From: Clostridia bacterium
Lineage (GTDB): Bacteria > Bacillota > Clostridia > Christensenellales > Aristaeellaceae
Assembly: GCA_900759005.1 (NCBI GenBank)
Contig: CAAEUQ010000033.1
Location: forward strand, 1-8,853
Direction of reading: 5' to 3'
DNA: 8,853 nucleotides
Position 1 is the stretch's first letter. The number at the start of each line of letters is the position of its first letter. The notes beneath the pieces were generated by a model, which was not told where the DNA came from, made no database searches, and worked only from the letters and a program-made list of their open reading frames with translations. A program made the position numbers and the translations under genes. Positions 1-6,059 of the stretch are shown piece after piece.

Positions 1-99
1 GTAAAGGACCACCGCACCGGCCATGAAGAGGGCAACATCTCCGAAGTCATGGACGGTAAGCTCGAAGGCTTCGTTATCGATTATCTGCAAAAGCTGTAA
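1..99 (+). CDS. prfB: Peptide chain release factor 2, C-terminal end (partial)
   Basis: The window opens inside a reading frame that gives 33 in-frame codons ending in TAA at 97-99. The encoded tail starts VKDHRTGHEEGN and ends in a stretch containing VMDGKLEGFVIDYL. This is the typical C-terminus of bacterial release factor 2 (the V-K-D-H-R-T block, then V-M-D-G and F-I-x-x-Y-L). RF2 recognises UGA and UAA stop codons on the ribosome and triggers peptide release. The catalytic GGQ domain, the SPF tripeptide and any programmed frameshift site lie upstream of the window and cannot be checked. RF1 has a similar tail but lacks the VKDHRT block, so RF2 is the better call. Confidence 0.9.
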   Translation, partial: VKDHRTGHEEGNISEVMDGKLEGFVIDYLQKL

Positions 100-107
100 T
101 GAAAAAT

Positions 108-150
108 GGGGGGGACGGTTCTTCTTTCAAAAGAGACTGTCCTCCCGTTT
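108..150 (+). terminator. Hairpin after prfB, possible terminator or REP-like element
   Basis: The seven-G run at 108-114 followed by ACGGTT (115-120) pairs with GACTGTCCTCCC (135-146), giving about 12 stem pairs including G-T wobbles. The inner bases can extend it around a small loop near 127-130. Only GTTT follows directly, so the U-tract is weak for an intrinsic terminator. It lies 8 bases after the prfB stop and 28 bases before the next start codon. It could end or attenuate prfB transcription, or be a dispersed palindromic element. Confidence 0.5.
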
Positions 151-178
151 ATCGATATTTGTCCGGAGGAAGCGGCTT

Positions 179-931
179 ATGAGAAAGCGTCTGGTTTGCG
201 CGCTGGTTTTTCTTTGGGGTGCGAGCCTCCTGTTTTCGGGAATTCTGAAGATCGTCGGAAGAATCGGAACCGATGGCGAGCTCTATTTTGAACTCCAGAT
301 GCAGGCGGGCATACTGGATTCCGCCGGCGTTTCGGAAGAAACGCTGAAAACGCTGGACGGCGCGCTGGCGAGATATTTGCGCGGCGGCACATACGCGCTG
401 GAGACGGATTCCGGAAAGGCGATTTCCGCGGAGGTTTTCGGCGAAACCCAGCCCGCGTTCAACAATCGCGAAATGGCGCATATGCGGGATTGCCAGCGGC
501 TTTTCCTGTTGTTGATCGACGTGATGGACGATTCGCAATTCGCATCCAAAGGCTTGCTGATCGCCGCGATCCTGCTCTTTTTCTTCACGCCGCGCGGCAA
601 ACGCCCATCGAAAAAGCAGCTGATGCTTTCGGCAGGGCTTGCGCCGCTGATGCTGATGATTCCGCTGGGGGCGTTTGCAATCTGGGCGGCGGCGGACTTT
701 GGAAGCGCGTTTACGTTCTTTCATCATTTGATGTTTACGAACGATCTGTGGCTGCTCAATCCCCAGACGGATTTGCTGATTCGCATCTGTCCGGAATCGA
801 TGTTTGCGAAAATGGGCATGATGATCGGCGGTCAGGCGCTGATTCGAACGGTGGAATACCTGCTAATAAGCGAGCTTGCGTTTTTCGGCGCGTTCTGGCT
901 CGGAAAGAAATTCGAGGAATACATGAAATGA
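179..931 (+). CDS. DUF1461 / TIGR01906 family integral membrane protein
   Basis: This is a 250-residue protein of unknown function. ATG at 179 is chosen because GGAGGA at 165-170 lies 8 bases upstream; the open frame runs further upstream but only through prfB and the hairpin. Residues 5-27 form an N-terminal membrane helix. Residues 28-120 are a soluble, probably extracytoplasmic segment containing YLRGG (66-70) and NNREMAHMRDCQRLF (95-109). Helices follow near 123-137, 149-171 and 222-242. The loop FHHLMFTNDLWLLNP (181-195) followed by a P-E-S-M-F segment matches my memory of the DUF1461 signature, in which a conserved E-x-x-H-M-x-D block and an F-H-x-x-x-F-x-N-D-x-W block flank the helices. 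The role of the family is unknown. The stop overlaps the tsaD start by ATGA, so the two are translationally coupled. Confidence 0.8.
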   Translation: MRKRLVCALVFLWGASLLFSGILKIVGRIGTDGELYFELQMQAGILDSAGVSEETLKTLDGALARYLRGGTYALETDSGKAISAEVFGETQPAFNNREMAHMRDCQRLFLLLIDVMDDSQFASKGLLIAAILLFFFTPRGKRPSKKQLMLSAGLAPLMLMIPLGAFAIWAAADFGSAFTFFHHLMFTNDLWLLNPQTDLLIRICPESMFAKMGMMIGGQALIRTVEYLLISELAFFGAFWLGKKFEEYMK

Positions 932-1992
932 CGAATTACAAATTGAGAATGAGCGAAAAGGCGGACGCGCTGCGCGCAAAGGGTGCGGCACGGATTCTGG
1001 CGGTAGAGAGCTCGTGCGACGAAACGGCGATTGCGATCGTGGAAAACGGGCGCACGGTGCGTGCGAATGCGATTGCGACGCAGATCGACGTGCACGCGCT
1101 GTACGGCGGCGTGGTTCCGGAAATCGCGTCGCGAATGCACGTCGAGGCGATCGATCCGCTGCTGGACGCGGCGCTTTCCGAAGCGAACATGACGCTTGAT
1201 GACGTCGACGCAATCGCAGTAACCTACGGCCCGGGACTGGTCGGCGCGCTGCTGACGGGCGTAAGCTGGGCGAAGGCGCTCGCATACGCGCGGGATTTGC
1301 CGCTGATACCGGTCAATCATATTGAGGGGCACGTGAGCGCGAATTATGTGGCGCATCCGGACTTGGAACCGCCGTTCGTGTGTCTGGTCGCCTCCGGCGG
1401 ACACAGCCATATCGTGAACGTCACGCGATTCGGTTCTTATGAACTGCTCGGCGGCACGACGGACGACGCGGCGGGCGAAGCGTTCGACAAGGTCGCGCGC
1501 GTTTTGAACATTCCGTATCCGGGCGGCCCGCTGCTGGACAAGCTGGCGGACGAGGGAAACGAACACGCGTACAAGTTCCCGCGCCCGCATACGGAGGGCA
1601 AATACGATTTTTCGTTCAGCGGATTGAAGACCGCGGTGATCAATCAGGCGCACAACCTGCGTCAGCAGGGCATTGAAATCGATGCGAAGGACTGGGCGGC
1701 GTCGTTCCGGCGCAGCGTGGTCGATCTGCTGGTGGATAAGACGATTGCGGCGGCGACGGACATGAGCGCGTCGCGCGTGGCGGTTGCCGGCGGCGTGGCG
1801 GCGAATTCGCTTTTGCGCTCGGAGCTGGAAAGACGCGGCAAAAAGGCGGGACTGGAGGTATTCATCCCGCCGAAAAAGCTGTGCACGGACAACGCGGTGA
1901 TGATCGGCTCGGCGGGCTTTTATCGCCTGATGGCGGGCGAGCTGGGCGATCTGGATCTGAACGCCGTGCCGAATATCAATATGTTTGCATAA
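928..1992 (+). CDS. tsaD: tRNA N6-adenosine threonylcarbamoyltransferase TsaD
   Basis: TsaD moves the threonylcarbamoyl group from TC-AMP to A37 of tRNAs that read ANN codons (t6A), acting with TsaB and TsaE in the cytoplasm. The 354-residue product has the expected length and ASKHA-fold motifs: ILAVESSCDET (23-33), GPGLVGALLTG (101-111), the metal-binding H-x-x-x-H in NHIEGH (H131, H135), ASGGHSHI (155-162), GEAFDKVAR (183-191), SFSGLKTA (229-236), AGGVAANS (287-294), and CTDNAVMIG (319-327) with metal ligand D321. Start ATG 928 overlaps the preceding stop (ATGA); a second in-frame ATG at 949 is possible, because the first 20 residues are not conserved core. In Bacillus tsaD sits with tsaE, tsaB and rimI; none is next to it here, so they must lie elsewhere. 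A tandem stop (TAATAA) and a strong terminator follow. Confidence 0.97.
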   Translation: MTNYKLRMSEKADALRAKGAARILAVESSCDETAIAIVENGRTVRANAIATQIDVHALYGGVVPEIASRMHVEAIDPLLDAALSEANMTLDDVDAIAVTYGPGLVGALLTGVSWAKALAYARDLPLIPVNHIEGHVSANYVAHPDLEPPFVCLVASGGHSHIVNVTRFGSYELLGGTTDDAAGEAFDKVARVLNIPYPGGPLLDKLADEGNEHAYKFPRPHTEGKYDFSFSGLKTAVINQAHNLRQQGIEIDAKDWAASFRRSVVDLLVDKTIAAATDMSASRVAVAGGVAANSLLRSELERRGKKAGLEVFIPPKKLCTDNAVMIGSAGFYRLMAGELGDLDLNAVPNINMFA

Positions 1993-1996
1993 TAAG

Positions 1997-2033
1997 AAAC
2001 GCGGCGCGCCTGAATCCGGACGCGCCGCGTTTT
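1997..2033. terminator. Bidirectional intrinsic terminator between tsaD and the ThuA gene
   Basis: A perfect 12-bp inverted repeat pairs 1997-2008 (AAACGCGGCGCG) with 2021-2032 around a 12-base loop. On the plus strand it ends in TTTT (2030-2033), and on the minus strand in TTTCTT. It lies 4 bases after the tsaD stop and 15 bases after the stop of the convergent ThuA gene, so it can serve both. Confidence 0.92.
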
Positions 2034-2047
2034 GCGGTTGGAAAGCG

Positions 2048-2845
2048 TTACTTCTTATATCTGTCCTCAGGACGAATCTTTGCGTGGGGGCATTCGATCT
2101 TTTCCAGACGGCAGACAGGCTTTGCCCAGCGGACGGCGTTCTTGATGATCCGGCGCACTTCCGGCACGTAATAGCTCGGCTGCGTTTCATGACCGGGCTG
2201 GAAATAGAATACCTTGCCGCGCCCGCGGTTCCAGCAGCAGCCGGAGCGGAATACTTCTCCGCCCGCAAACCAGCTGATGAATACCAGCTCGTCCGGCGTC
2301 GCGATGTCGAAGGGCTCGCCGTACATTTCCTCGTTTTCCAGCTCGAACGATTCCGGAATGCCCTCGGCGATCGGATGCGTGGGATTGCAGCACCAGACGC
2401 GCGCGCGATCGCCCTCGCGCCATTTCAGCGATCCGGACGCGCCGACCAGCAGCTGCATCGGCTTGCTCGGGTGCGCGGAATGCAGCCCGATGAATCCCAT
2501 GCCCTTCCAAACCGCGTCGCGAACGCGGAACGCGATCTCGTCCGGCACCTGATCGTGCGCCACGTGCGCCCACCAGACGAGCACGTCGGTGTCGTCGAGC
2601 ACTTCCTGGGTAAGCCCGCATTCGGGCATTTCCATGGTGGCGACGCGAACGGAGAAATCCTCTTCCTCCTCGAGCAGCGCCTTCAGCGTGTTGTGCAGGC
2701 CGTTCGGGTGAACTTTTTTGATTTCACGCGCGGAGAATTCGAGAAATTCGCGCAGCTCGGGGTTCTGGAGCAGCGGGCTGTCCGGCGGAAAGGCTTCGAT
2801 GCCGCGATCCTGAACGTGTTCGCTCCATACGGTGACTTTGATCAT
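2048..2845 (-). CDS. ThuA-domain (trehalose utilisation-like) protein
   Basis: This 265-residue protein matches the ThuA family (PF06283), which has a class I glutamine-amidotransferase-like fold. Visible family features are the N-terminal strand VTVWSEH (4-10), DVLVWWAHVAHDQVPDE (87-103), GMGFIGLHSAHPSKPM (115-130), NPTHPIAEGIP (154-164), EEMYGEPF (172-179), and YFQPGHETQPSYY (214-226) before a closing helix. The canonical nucleophile-elbow Cys of true amidotransferases is not present in GLHSAH. Rhizobial ThuA takes part in trehalose and related disaccharide oxidation, but many members have no assigned reaction, so the substrate is unknown. The start is supported by AAGGAGGG (complement of 2853-2860), 7 bases before ATG. 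It is a single-gene unit, divergent from the HD-domain gene, with its own extended -10 promoter. No sugar transporter or dehydrogenase lies next to it. Confidence 0.87.
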   Translation of the reverse strand: MIKVTVWSEHVQDRGIEAFPPDSPLLQNPELREFLEFSAREIKKVHPNGLHNTLKALLEEEEDFSVRVATMEMPECGLTQEVLDDTDVLVWWAHVAHDQVPDEIAFRVRDAVWKGMGFIGLHSAHPSKPMQLLVGASGSLKWREGDRARVWCCNPTHPIAEGIPESFELENEEMYGEPFDIATPDELVFISWFAGGEVFRSGCCWNRGRGKVFYFQPGHETQPSYYVPEVRRIIKNAVRWAKPVCRLEKIECPHAKIRPEDRYKK

Positions 2846-2881
2846 GGGATTACCCTCCTTATTGTGTTTTCTTTTAACCGT

Positions 2882-2890
2882 ATTATAGCA
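2882..2890 (-). promoter_or_regulatory. Extended -10 promoter of the ThuA gene
   Basis: Read on the minus strand the sequence is TGCTATAAT, a perfect extended -10 (TGn-TATAAT). There is no good -35: TGTTCA at a 17-base spacing matches only three positions. It lies 36 bases upstream of the ThuA start codon, leaving room for a short leader with the AAGGAGGG site. Confidence 0.72.
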
Positions 2891-2945
2891 TTAGTGGGCG
2901 AATTTGAACAGGCTTTTTTGTGCGAAAAATGGAGGAAAATGTGCA

Positions 2946-3542
2946 ATGATGAATCGATTTCAGGCGCTTGAGCTGCTCGAATGGGGCGAAAAGCAGAATC
3001 CGGGGCCGTGGCGCGCACATTCGCTGACCGCGGCGCGCGCGGCGGAGGCGATTGCAAATGCGTGCGGAATGGATGCGGAGCGGGCGTTCGTGTTCGGTGC
3101 GCTGCACGATATCGGCAGATACGAGGGCGTGCGCGGAATGCATCACGCGATTGCCGGCTACGAGATGATGACGCGAAAGGGCGAAAGCGAAATCGCGCGC
3201 ATTTGCATCACGCATTCATTTCCTCGAATGCGCGTGGACGACGCGGCGAGCGAGCTGGACATGACGGACGGCGAGCTCGAATTCATGAAAAATTTCCTGA
3301 GCGCGCGTCCGGCGGACGATTATGATCGGCTGATTCAGCTTTGCGATTCGATTTCGCTGCCCGAAGGAGTGTGCCTGATGGAGAAGCGATTGGTGGATGT
3401 GGCGCTCCGGCACGGCGTCGGCGGGAACACGATTTCGAAATGGAAGGCGTTTTTATCGCTGCGCGACGAGTTTTCAAACCGCGCCGGCGGCAGCATTTAT
3501 CGGCTTTTTTCGGAAGCAATTATGGTAACATTTGGAAATTGA
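2946..3542 (+). CDS. HD-domain phosphohydrolase
   Basis: A 198-residue soluble protein with the metal-binding pattern of the HD superfamily: H25 in WRAHSLTAARAA, the H54-D55 pair in GALHDIGRYEG, H90 in ITHSFP, and D134 in LIQLCDSISLPEG. HD-domain enzymes hydrolyse phosphate esters of nucleotides, cyclic nucleotides or small metabolites; nothing here fixes the substrate. The single compact domain lacks RelA/SpoT synthetase, GGDEF or nucleotidyltransferase partners. ATG 2946 is chosen because GGAGGA at 2931-2936 stands 9 bases upstream; ATG 2949 immediately follows and could also be used, while an earlier in-frame ATG at 2904 has no such site. The gene is divergent from the ThuA gene across 100 bases and is followed by a hairpin and a long non-coding spacer. 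I do not see a clear plus-strand promoter. Confidence 0.85.
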   Translation: MMNRFQALELLEWGEKQNPGPWRAHSLTAARAAEAIANACGMDAERAFVFGALHDIGRYEGVRGMHHAIAGYEMMTRKGESEIARICITHSFPRMRVDDAASELDMTDGELEFMKNFLSARPADDYDRLIQLCDSISLPEGVCLMEKRLVDVALRHGVGGNTISKWKAFLSLRDEFSNRAGGSIYRLFSEAIMVTFGN

Positions 3543-3610
3543 CCGGCGAAATTTCAATCCGAATTCAAGTTTACGCATATGTCTAAAAGATATACATTCA
3601 CTCCTTTTCG

Positions 3611-3671
3611 CGCTTTTCCGCAGTGGATTTCTCAAGCTGAATGGGGATAACCGCTGCGGAAAAGCGATTTT
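3611..3671 (+). terminator. Long hairpin after the HD-domain gene, likely terminator
   Basis: Bases 3611-3626 (CGCTTTTCCGCAGTGG) pair with 3651-3666 (CCGCTGCGGAAAAGCG). The outer 13 pairs are perfect, then one G-T wobble and two more G-C pairs follow, with a 24-base loop. A short TTTT run at 3668-3671 follows one base later. It lies 68 bases after the HD gene stop. The loop is longer than usual for an intrinsic terminator and contains TGGGGATAA (3642-3650), one base off a DnaA box, so a role as a structured DNA site is also possible. Confidence 0.55.
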
Positions 3672-3829
3672 CCGGTGAAAAAGCGGGCTTTGGTGCGAAT
3701 TTCCAGCCGATTTTCAAAAAAGCTCGGACGGCGCGTCTTTATTTTGTCGTATTTGGCGGCAGTTTTTGACATTATTTTGACAAAAACAGACTTTGGACTG
3801 TTGATAAAATTATGCATAAAGGAACTCGC

Positions 3830-3912
3830 TGTGGAAAAATGAGGCGAAAACGGGCAAAAACGCGGGATTTACGCACAAAACCTGTGGATAACTCTGTGGA
3901 AACTGTGGATTT
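3830..3912 (+). promoter_or_regulatory. Cluster of DnaA-box-like sites
   Basis: The DnaA box consensus TTATNCACA reads TGTGNATAA on the opposite strand. The plus strand has a perfect TGTGGATAA at 3883-3891, TGTGGAAAA at 3830-3838 (one mismatch), TGTGGAAAC at 3895-3903 and TGTGGATTT at 3904-3912 (two mismatches each), all in the same orientation. Outlying one-mismatch matches are TGGGGATAA at 3642-3650 and the palindrome at 3810-3819. The 60-base, 25% GC tract 3761-3820 lies directly beside the cluster, as an unwinding element does in bacterial origins. Pattern matching alone does not prove DnaA binding. Confidence 0.55.
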
Positions 3913-4074
3913 TCGGGTGGAAAGCGTGTTGAAACCACATTTGCGGGTATACGGGCGTTATACATGGCGCGTATGAATGGAAAATCGTGCGGAATCGGGC
4001 GCGGAAAGCGACGCAATTTCGGCAGACGCCCGCGTGGAAATTTTCCGAGAATGTCGTTTTTGCGCCGGATTTGC

Positions 4075-4103
4075 TTGTTTATTCAAAAGAATCATGTTAT
4101 ACT
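4075..4103 (+). promoter_or_regulatory. Promoter of the rhaB-mrnC-rlmB-yacP-sigH operon
   Basis: TTGTTT (4075-4080), a 17-base spacer, and TATACT (4098-4103) with an upstream TG at 4095-4096 form an extended -10 sigma-A-type promoter. Transcription would begin near 4110, about 50 bases before the rhaB start. No obvious cre site (CcpA) or clear rhamnose-regulator operator is visible around it. Confidence 0.72.
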
Positions 4104-4148
4104 GAAAATAGATAATTATCGGCTACTGTTCAGACGCGAATGAACTGC

Positions 4149-4154
4149 GAGGTG
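4149..4154 (+). promoter_or_regulatory. Ribosome binding site that sets the rhaB start
   Basis: GAGGTG lies 6 bases before ATG 4161. The earlier in-frame ATG at 4140 has no purine-rich site upstream, and the extra residues MNCEVRI are not part of the kinase fold, so 4161 is preferred. Confidence 0.75.
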
Positions 4155-4160
4155 CGAATC

Positions 4161-5630
4161 ATGGAAAAGAAGCATTTTCTGGGGTTTGATTTCGGCGCGT
4201 CCAGCGGGCGCGCGATGCTGGGATCGTTCGACGGGGAGCGCATCGAGATCGAAGAGATTCATCGCTTCAGCAACGATCCGGTTATGCTGTGCGGGCGTTT
4301 CGTGTGGGATTTGCCGCGATTGGTGTTCGAGATGAAGCAGGCGCTTCTGAAGCTCTCAAAGACCGGCGTGAAGGTTTCCGGTATCGGCATCGACACGTGG
4401 GGCGTGGATTTCGGATTGCTGGATAAAAACGGCCGCCTGCTCGGTCTTCCCGTGCATTATCGCGATGCGCGGACCGACGGCGTGATGGACGAGGTATTCA
4501 AAATCATTCCGAAAAAGGAATTGTTTGAGCGGACGGGCACGGCGTTTAACCAGTTCAACACCCTCTATCAGCTGTACGCAATGAAGCTCGAGGGCGACCC
4601 GACGCTCGAAATGGCGGAGAAGATGCTGTTCATGCCCGATCTGCTCGCCTATTTCCTGACGGGCGAAAAGGGCGTTGAATACACGATGGCGTCCACGAGC
4701 CAGCTGCTCGATCCGAGAACGCGAAACTGGTCGCGCGAGGTATTTGAAAGACTGGGCTTGCCCGAAAAGCTTGCGGCGAAGATTCAGATGCCGGGCGCAA
4801 AGCGCGGAACGCTGCTGCCTGAAATCGCGCGCGAATGCGGCGTGGACGAGATTCCGGTCTATGTCGTCGGCGGCCACGATACGGCGAGCGCAGTCGCGGC
4901 GGTGCCGGCGGAGGGCGGCGATTACGCCTATCTTTCCAGCGGAACGTGGTCGCTGCTGGGCGTGCTTTCGAAGGAGCCGAAGACGGATGAGAAGGTCATG
5001 AACGCCGAATACACCAACGAAGGCGCGGTGGACGGCTCGATACGGCTTTTGAAAAACATCATGGGGCTCTGGATCATTCAGGAATGCAAGCGCGAATGGG
5101 ATCGCCGGAGCGACAAGGTCGATTTCGCGGAGCTGGTAAAAATGGCGGAGCGCGCGCCGAAATTCAAGGCGCTCATCGATGTGGACGACCCGTGCTTCCT
5201 CGCGCCCGGCGATATGCCCGCGCGGATTCAGGACTACTGCCGCCGCACCGGTCAGGCGGTTCCCGAGGGTCGGGGCGAAATTTCACGCGTCGTGTACGAA
5301 GGGCTTGCGCTGAAATACCGCTGGTCGATCGAAAAGCTGGAAAACGATATTCTGAATCGGAAAATCAGCCAGCTGAACATCGTCGGCGGCGGCAGTAAAA
5401 ACGCGCTTTTGAATCAGTTTACCGCGGACGCGATCGGAAGAGACGTGATCGCCGGCCCCAGCGAGGGCACGGTGATCGGCAATCTCCTTTTGCAGGCGCA
5501 GGCGGTGGGCGCGATGCGCGAGGAGGATCGGGCGAAGGTCGTCGCGCGCTCGTTCCCGACGGAGACCTTCAAGCCCGAAAACGCCGCGGAATGGGACGCG
5601 GCGTACGAAAAATATCTGAAAATGTTCTAG
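4161..5630 (+). CDS. rhaB: Rhamnulokinase (FGGY family sugar kinase)
   Basis: The product phosphorylates L-rhamnulose with ATP to L-rhamnulose 1-phosphate, the second step of L-rhamnose breakdown. From the 4161 start it has 489 residues, the same length I recall for E. coli RhaB. Diagnostic segments include FDFGASSGRAML (9-20, phosphate-binding), IDTWGVDFGLLD (77-88), PVHYRDARTDG (97-107), FNTLYQL (132-138), MPDLLAYFLTG (158-168), GGHDTASAV (237-245) with the expected catalytic base D240, YLSSGTWSLLG (257-267), NEGAVDGSIRLLKNIMGLW, and a C-terminal IVGGGSKNALLNQ ATP-site motif. These match rhamnulokinase more closely than xylulo-, fuculo- or glycerol kinases. No rhaA, rhaD, rhaM or transporter is adjacent. 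It ends 9 bases before mrnC, so it probably heads the RNA-processing operon. Confidence 0.93.
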   Translation: MEKKHFLGFDFGASSGRAMLGSFDGERIEIEEIHRFSNDPVMLCGRFVWDLPRLVFEMKQALLKLSKTGVKVSGIGIDTWGVDFGLLDKNGRLLGLPVHYRDARTDGVMDEVFKIIPKKELFERTGTAFNQFNTLYQLYAMKLEGDPTLEMAEKMLFMPDLLAYFLTGEKGVEYTMASTSQLLDPRTRNWSREVFERLGLPEKLAAKIQMPGAKRGTLLPEIARECGVDEIPVYVVGGHDTASAVAAVPAEGGDYAYLSSGTWSLLGVLSKEPKTDEKVMNAEYTNEGAVDGSIRLLKNIMGLWIIQECKREWDRRSDKVDFAELVKMAERAPKFKALIDVDDPCFLAPGDMPARIQDYCRRTGQAVPEGRGEISRVVYEGLALKYRWSIEKLENDILNRKISQLNIVGGGSKNALLNQFTADAIGRDVIAGPSEGTVIGNLLLQAQAVGAMREEDRAKVVARSFPTETFKPENAAEWDAAYEKYLKMF

Positions 5631-5639
5631 AGGCAAAGA

Positions 5640-6059
5640 ATGGAATTTCATTTCAAACACAATTCGCTGCCCGGCTCGCTGGAGCTCGCGTATCTGGGGG
5701 ATACGCTGTACGATCTCTACGTGCGCTCGCACCTGATCGAAAAAGGCGGCAGGGTGGCGGATATGCACCGCCGCGCGATTCATCTGGTCTGCGCCCACGC
5801 GCAGAGTCAGGCGCTTTTAAGGATTGAAGAAACGCTTTCCGAGGAGGAAGCGGCAGTGGTCAGGCGCGCGCGAAACACAAAGCAGGCGCCGCCGAAAAAC
5901 GCGGATGCGGGTGAATATCATCGCGCGACGGCGCTGGAAGCGCTGATCGGCTATCTGTATGCGACAGGGCGGACGGAGCGCATGAACGCGCTTCTGCAAA
6001 CGGCGCTGCCGCCGGAAACGATTCCAGCGCGGGAGGATGGAGAAAATGGCTTACGATAA
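5640..6059 (+). CDS. mrnC: Mini-ribonuclease III
   Basis: Mini-III is an RNase III-like endonuclease without the double-stranded RNA-binding domain; in Bacillus subtilis it matures the ends of 23S rRNA. The 139-residue product has the catalytic domain only: LAYLGDTLYDLYVRSHL (16-32) with the acidic residue D21, RRARNTKQAPP (75-85), and YHRATALEALIGYLYATG (93-110) with the second metal ligand E100. The start is supported by AGAGG at 5629-5633, which overlaps the rhaB stop, 6 bases before ATG. The 3' end overlaps rlmB by 14 bases. The mrnC-rlmB-yacP-sigH order is the usual Firmicutes arrangement, which supports the call. In Bacillus the preceding gene is cysS, not a sugar kinase. Confidence 0.94.
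   Translation: MEFHFKHNSLPGSLELAYLGDTLYDLYVRSHLIEKGGRVADMHRRAIHLVCAHAQSQALLRIEETLSEEEAAVVRRARNTKQAPPKNADAGEYHRATALEALIGYLYATGRTERMNALLQTALPPETIPAREDGENGLR
6031..6036 (+). promoter_or_regulatory. Ribosome binding site that sets the rlmB start
   Basis: GGGAGG abuts the in-frame ATG at 6037, too close to serve it, but stands 9 bases before ATG 6046. Start 6046 (MAYDKKF) is therefore preferred. The site lies inside the end of mrnC, consistent with coupled translation. Confidence 0.75.

Larger units (their letters stand above)
3543..4139. other. 597-bp non-coding spacer with AT-rich tract, DnaA-box-like sites and the rhaB promoter
   Basis: No convincing coding region is present on either strand; the short minus-strand frames here lack conserved features. 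Composition differs clearly from the flanking genes: 3761-3820 has 15 G+C of 60 bases. In order, the spacer holds the 3611-3671 hairpin, a repeated TTTTGACA (3764-3771 and 3775-3782, exactly 11 bases apart) lying inside an inverted repeat GTTTTTG/CAAAAAC (3762-3768 and 3781-3787), the palindrome TTATGCATAA (3810-3819), the DnaA-box-like run (3830-3912), further TGGAAA repeats to 4040, and the rhaB promoter. Confidence 0.8.

Noticed and set aside
23..178. Upstream extension of the DUF1461 gene to ATG 23
   Set aside because: It would run through the prfB coding end in another frame and through a hairpin; GGAGGA before ATG 179 and the membrane helix at that start fit better.
832..2268. A 478-codon open frame on the minus strand opposite tsaD
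   Set aside because: It is antisense to a clearly identified gene, rich in Arg, His and Ala as expected from GC-rich shadow frames, and has no recognisable domain.
3766..3782. Two perfect TTGACA hexamers as -35 boxes
   Set aside because: No acceptable -10 lies 16-18 bases downstream of either; the best candidate, GATAAA, is 20 bases away.
3947..3963. GTATA/TATAC inverted repeat as an operator
   Set aside because: Only 5 bases per arm with a 7-base gap; expected by chance and not placed at the rhaB promoter.
3810..4016. Short minus-strand frame (68 codons) in the spacer, and a neighbour at 3632-3817
   Set aside because: No ribosome binding site or conserved motif, composition not gene-like, and they cross the DnaA-box cluster and palindromes.
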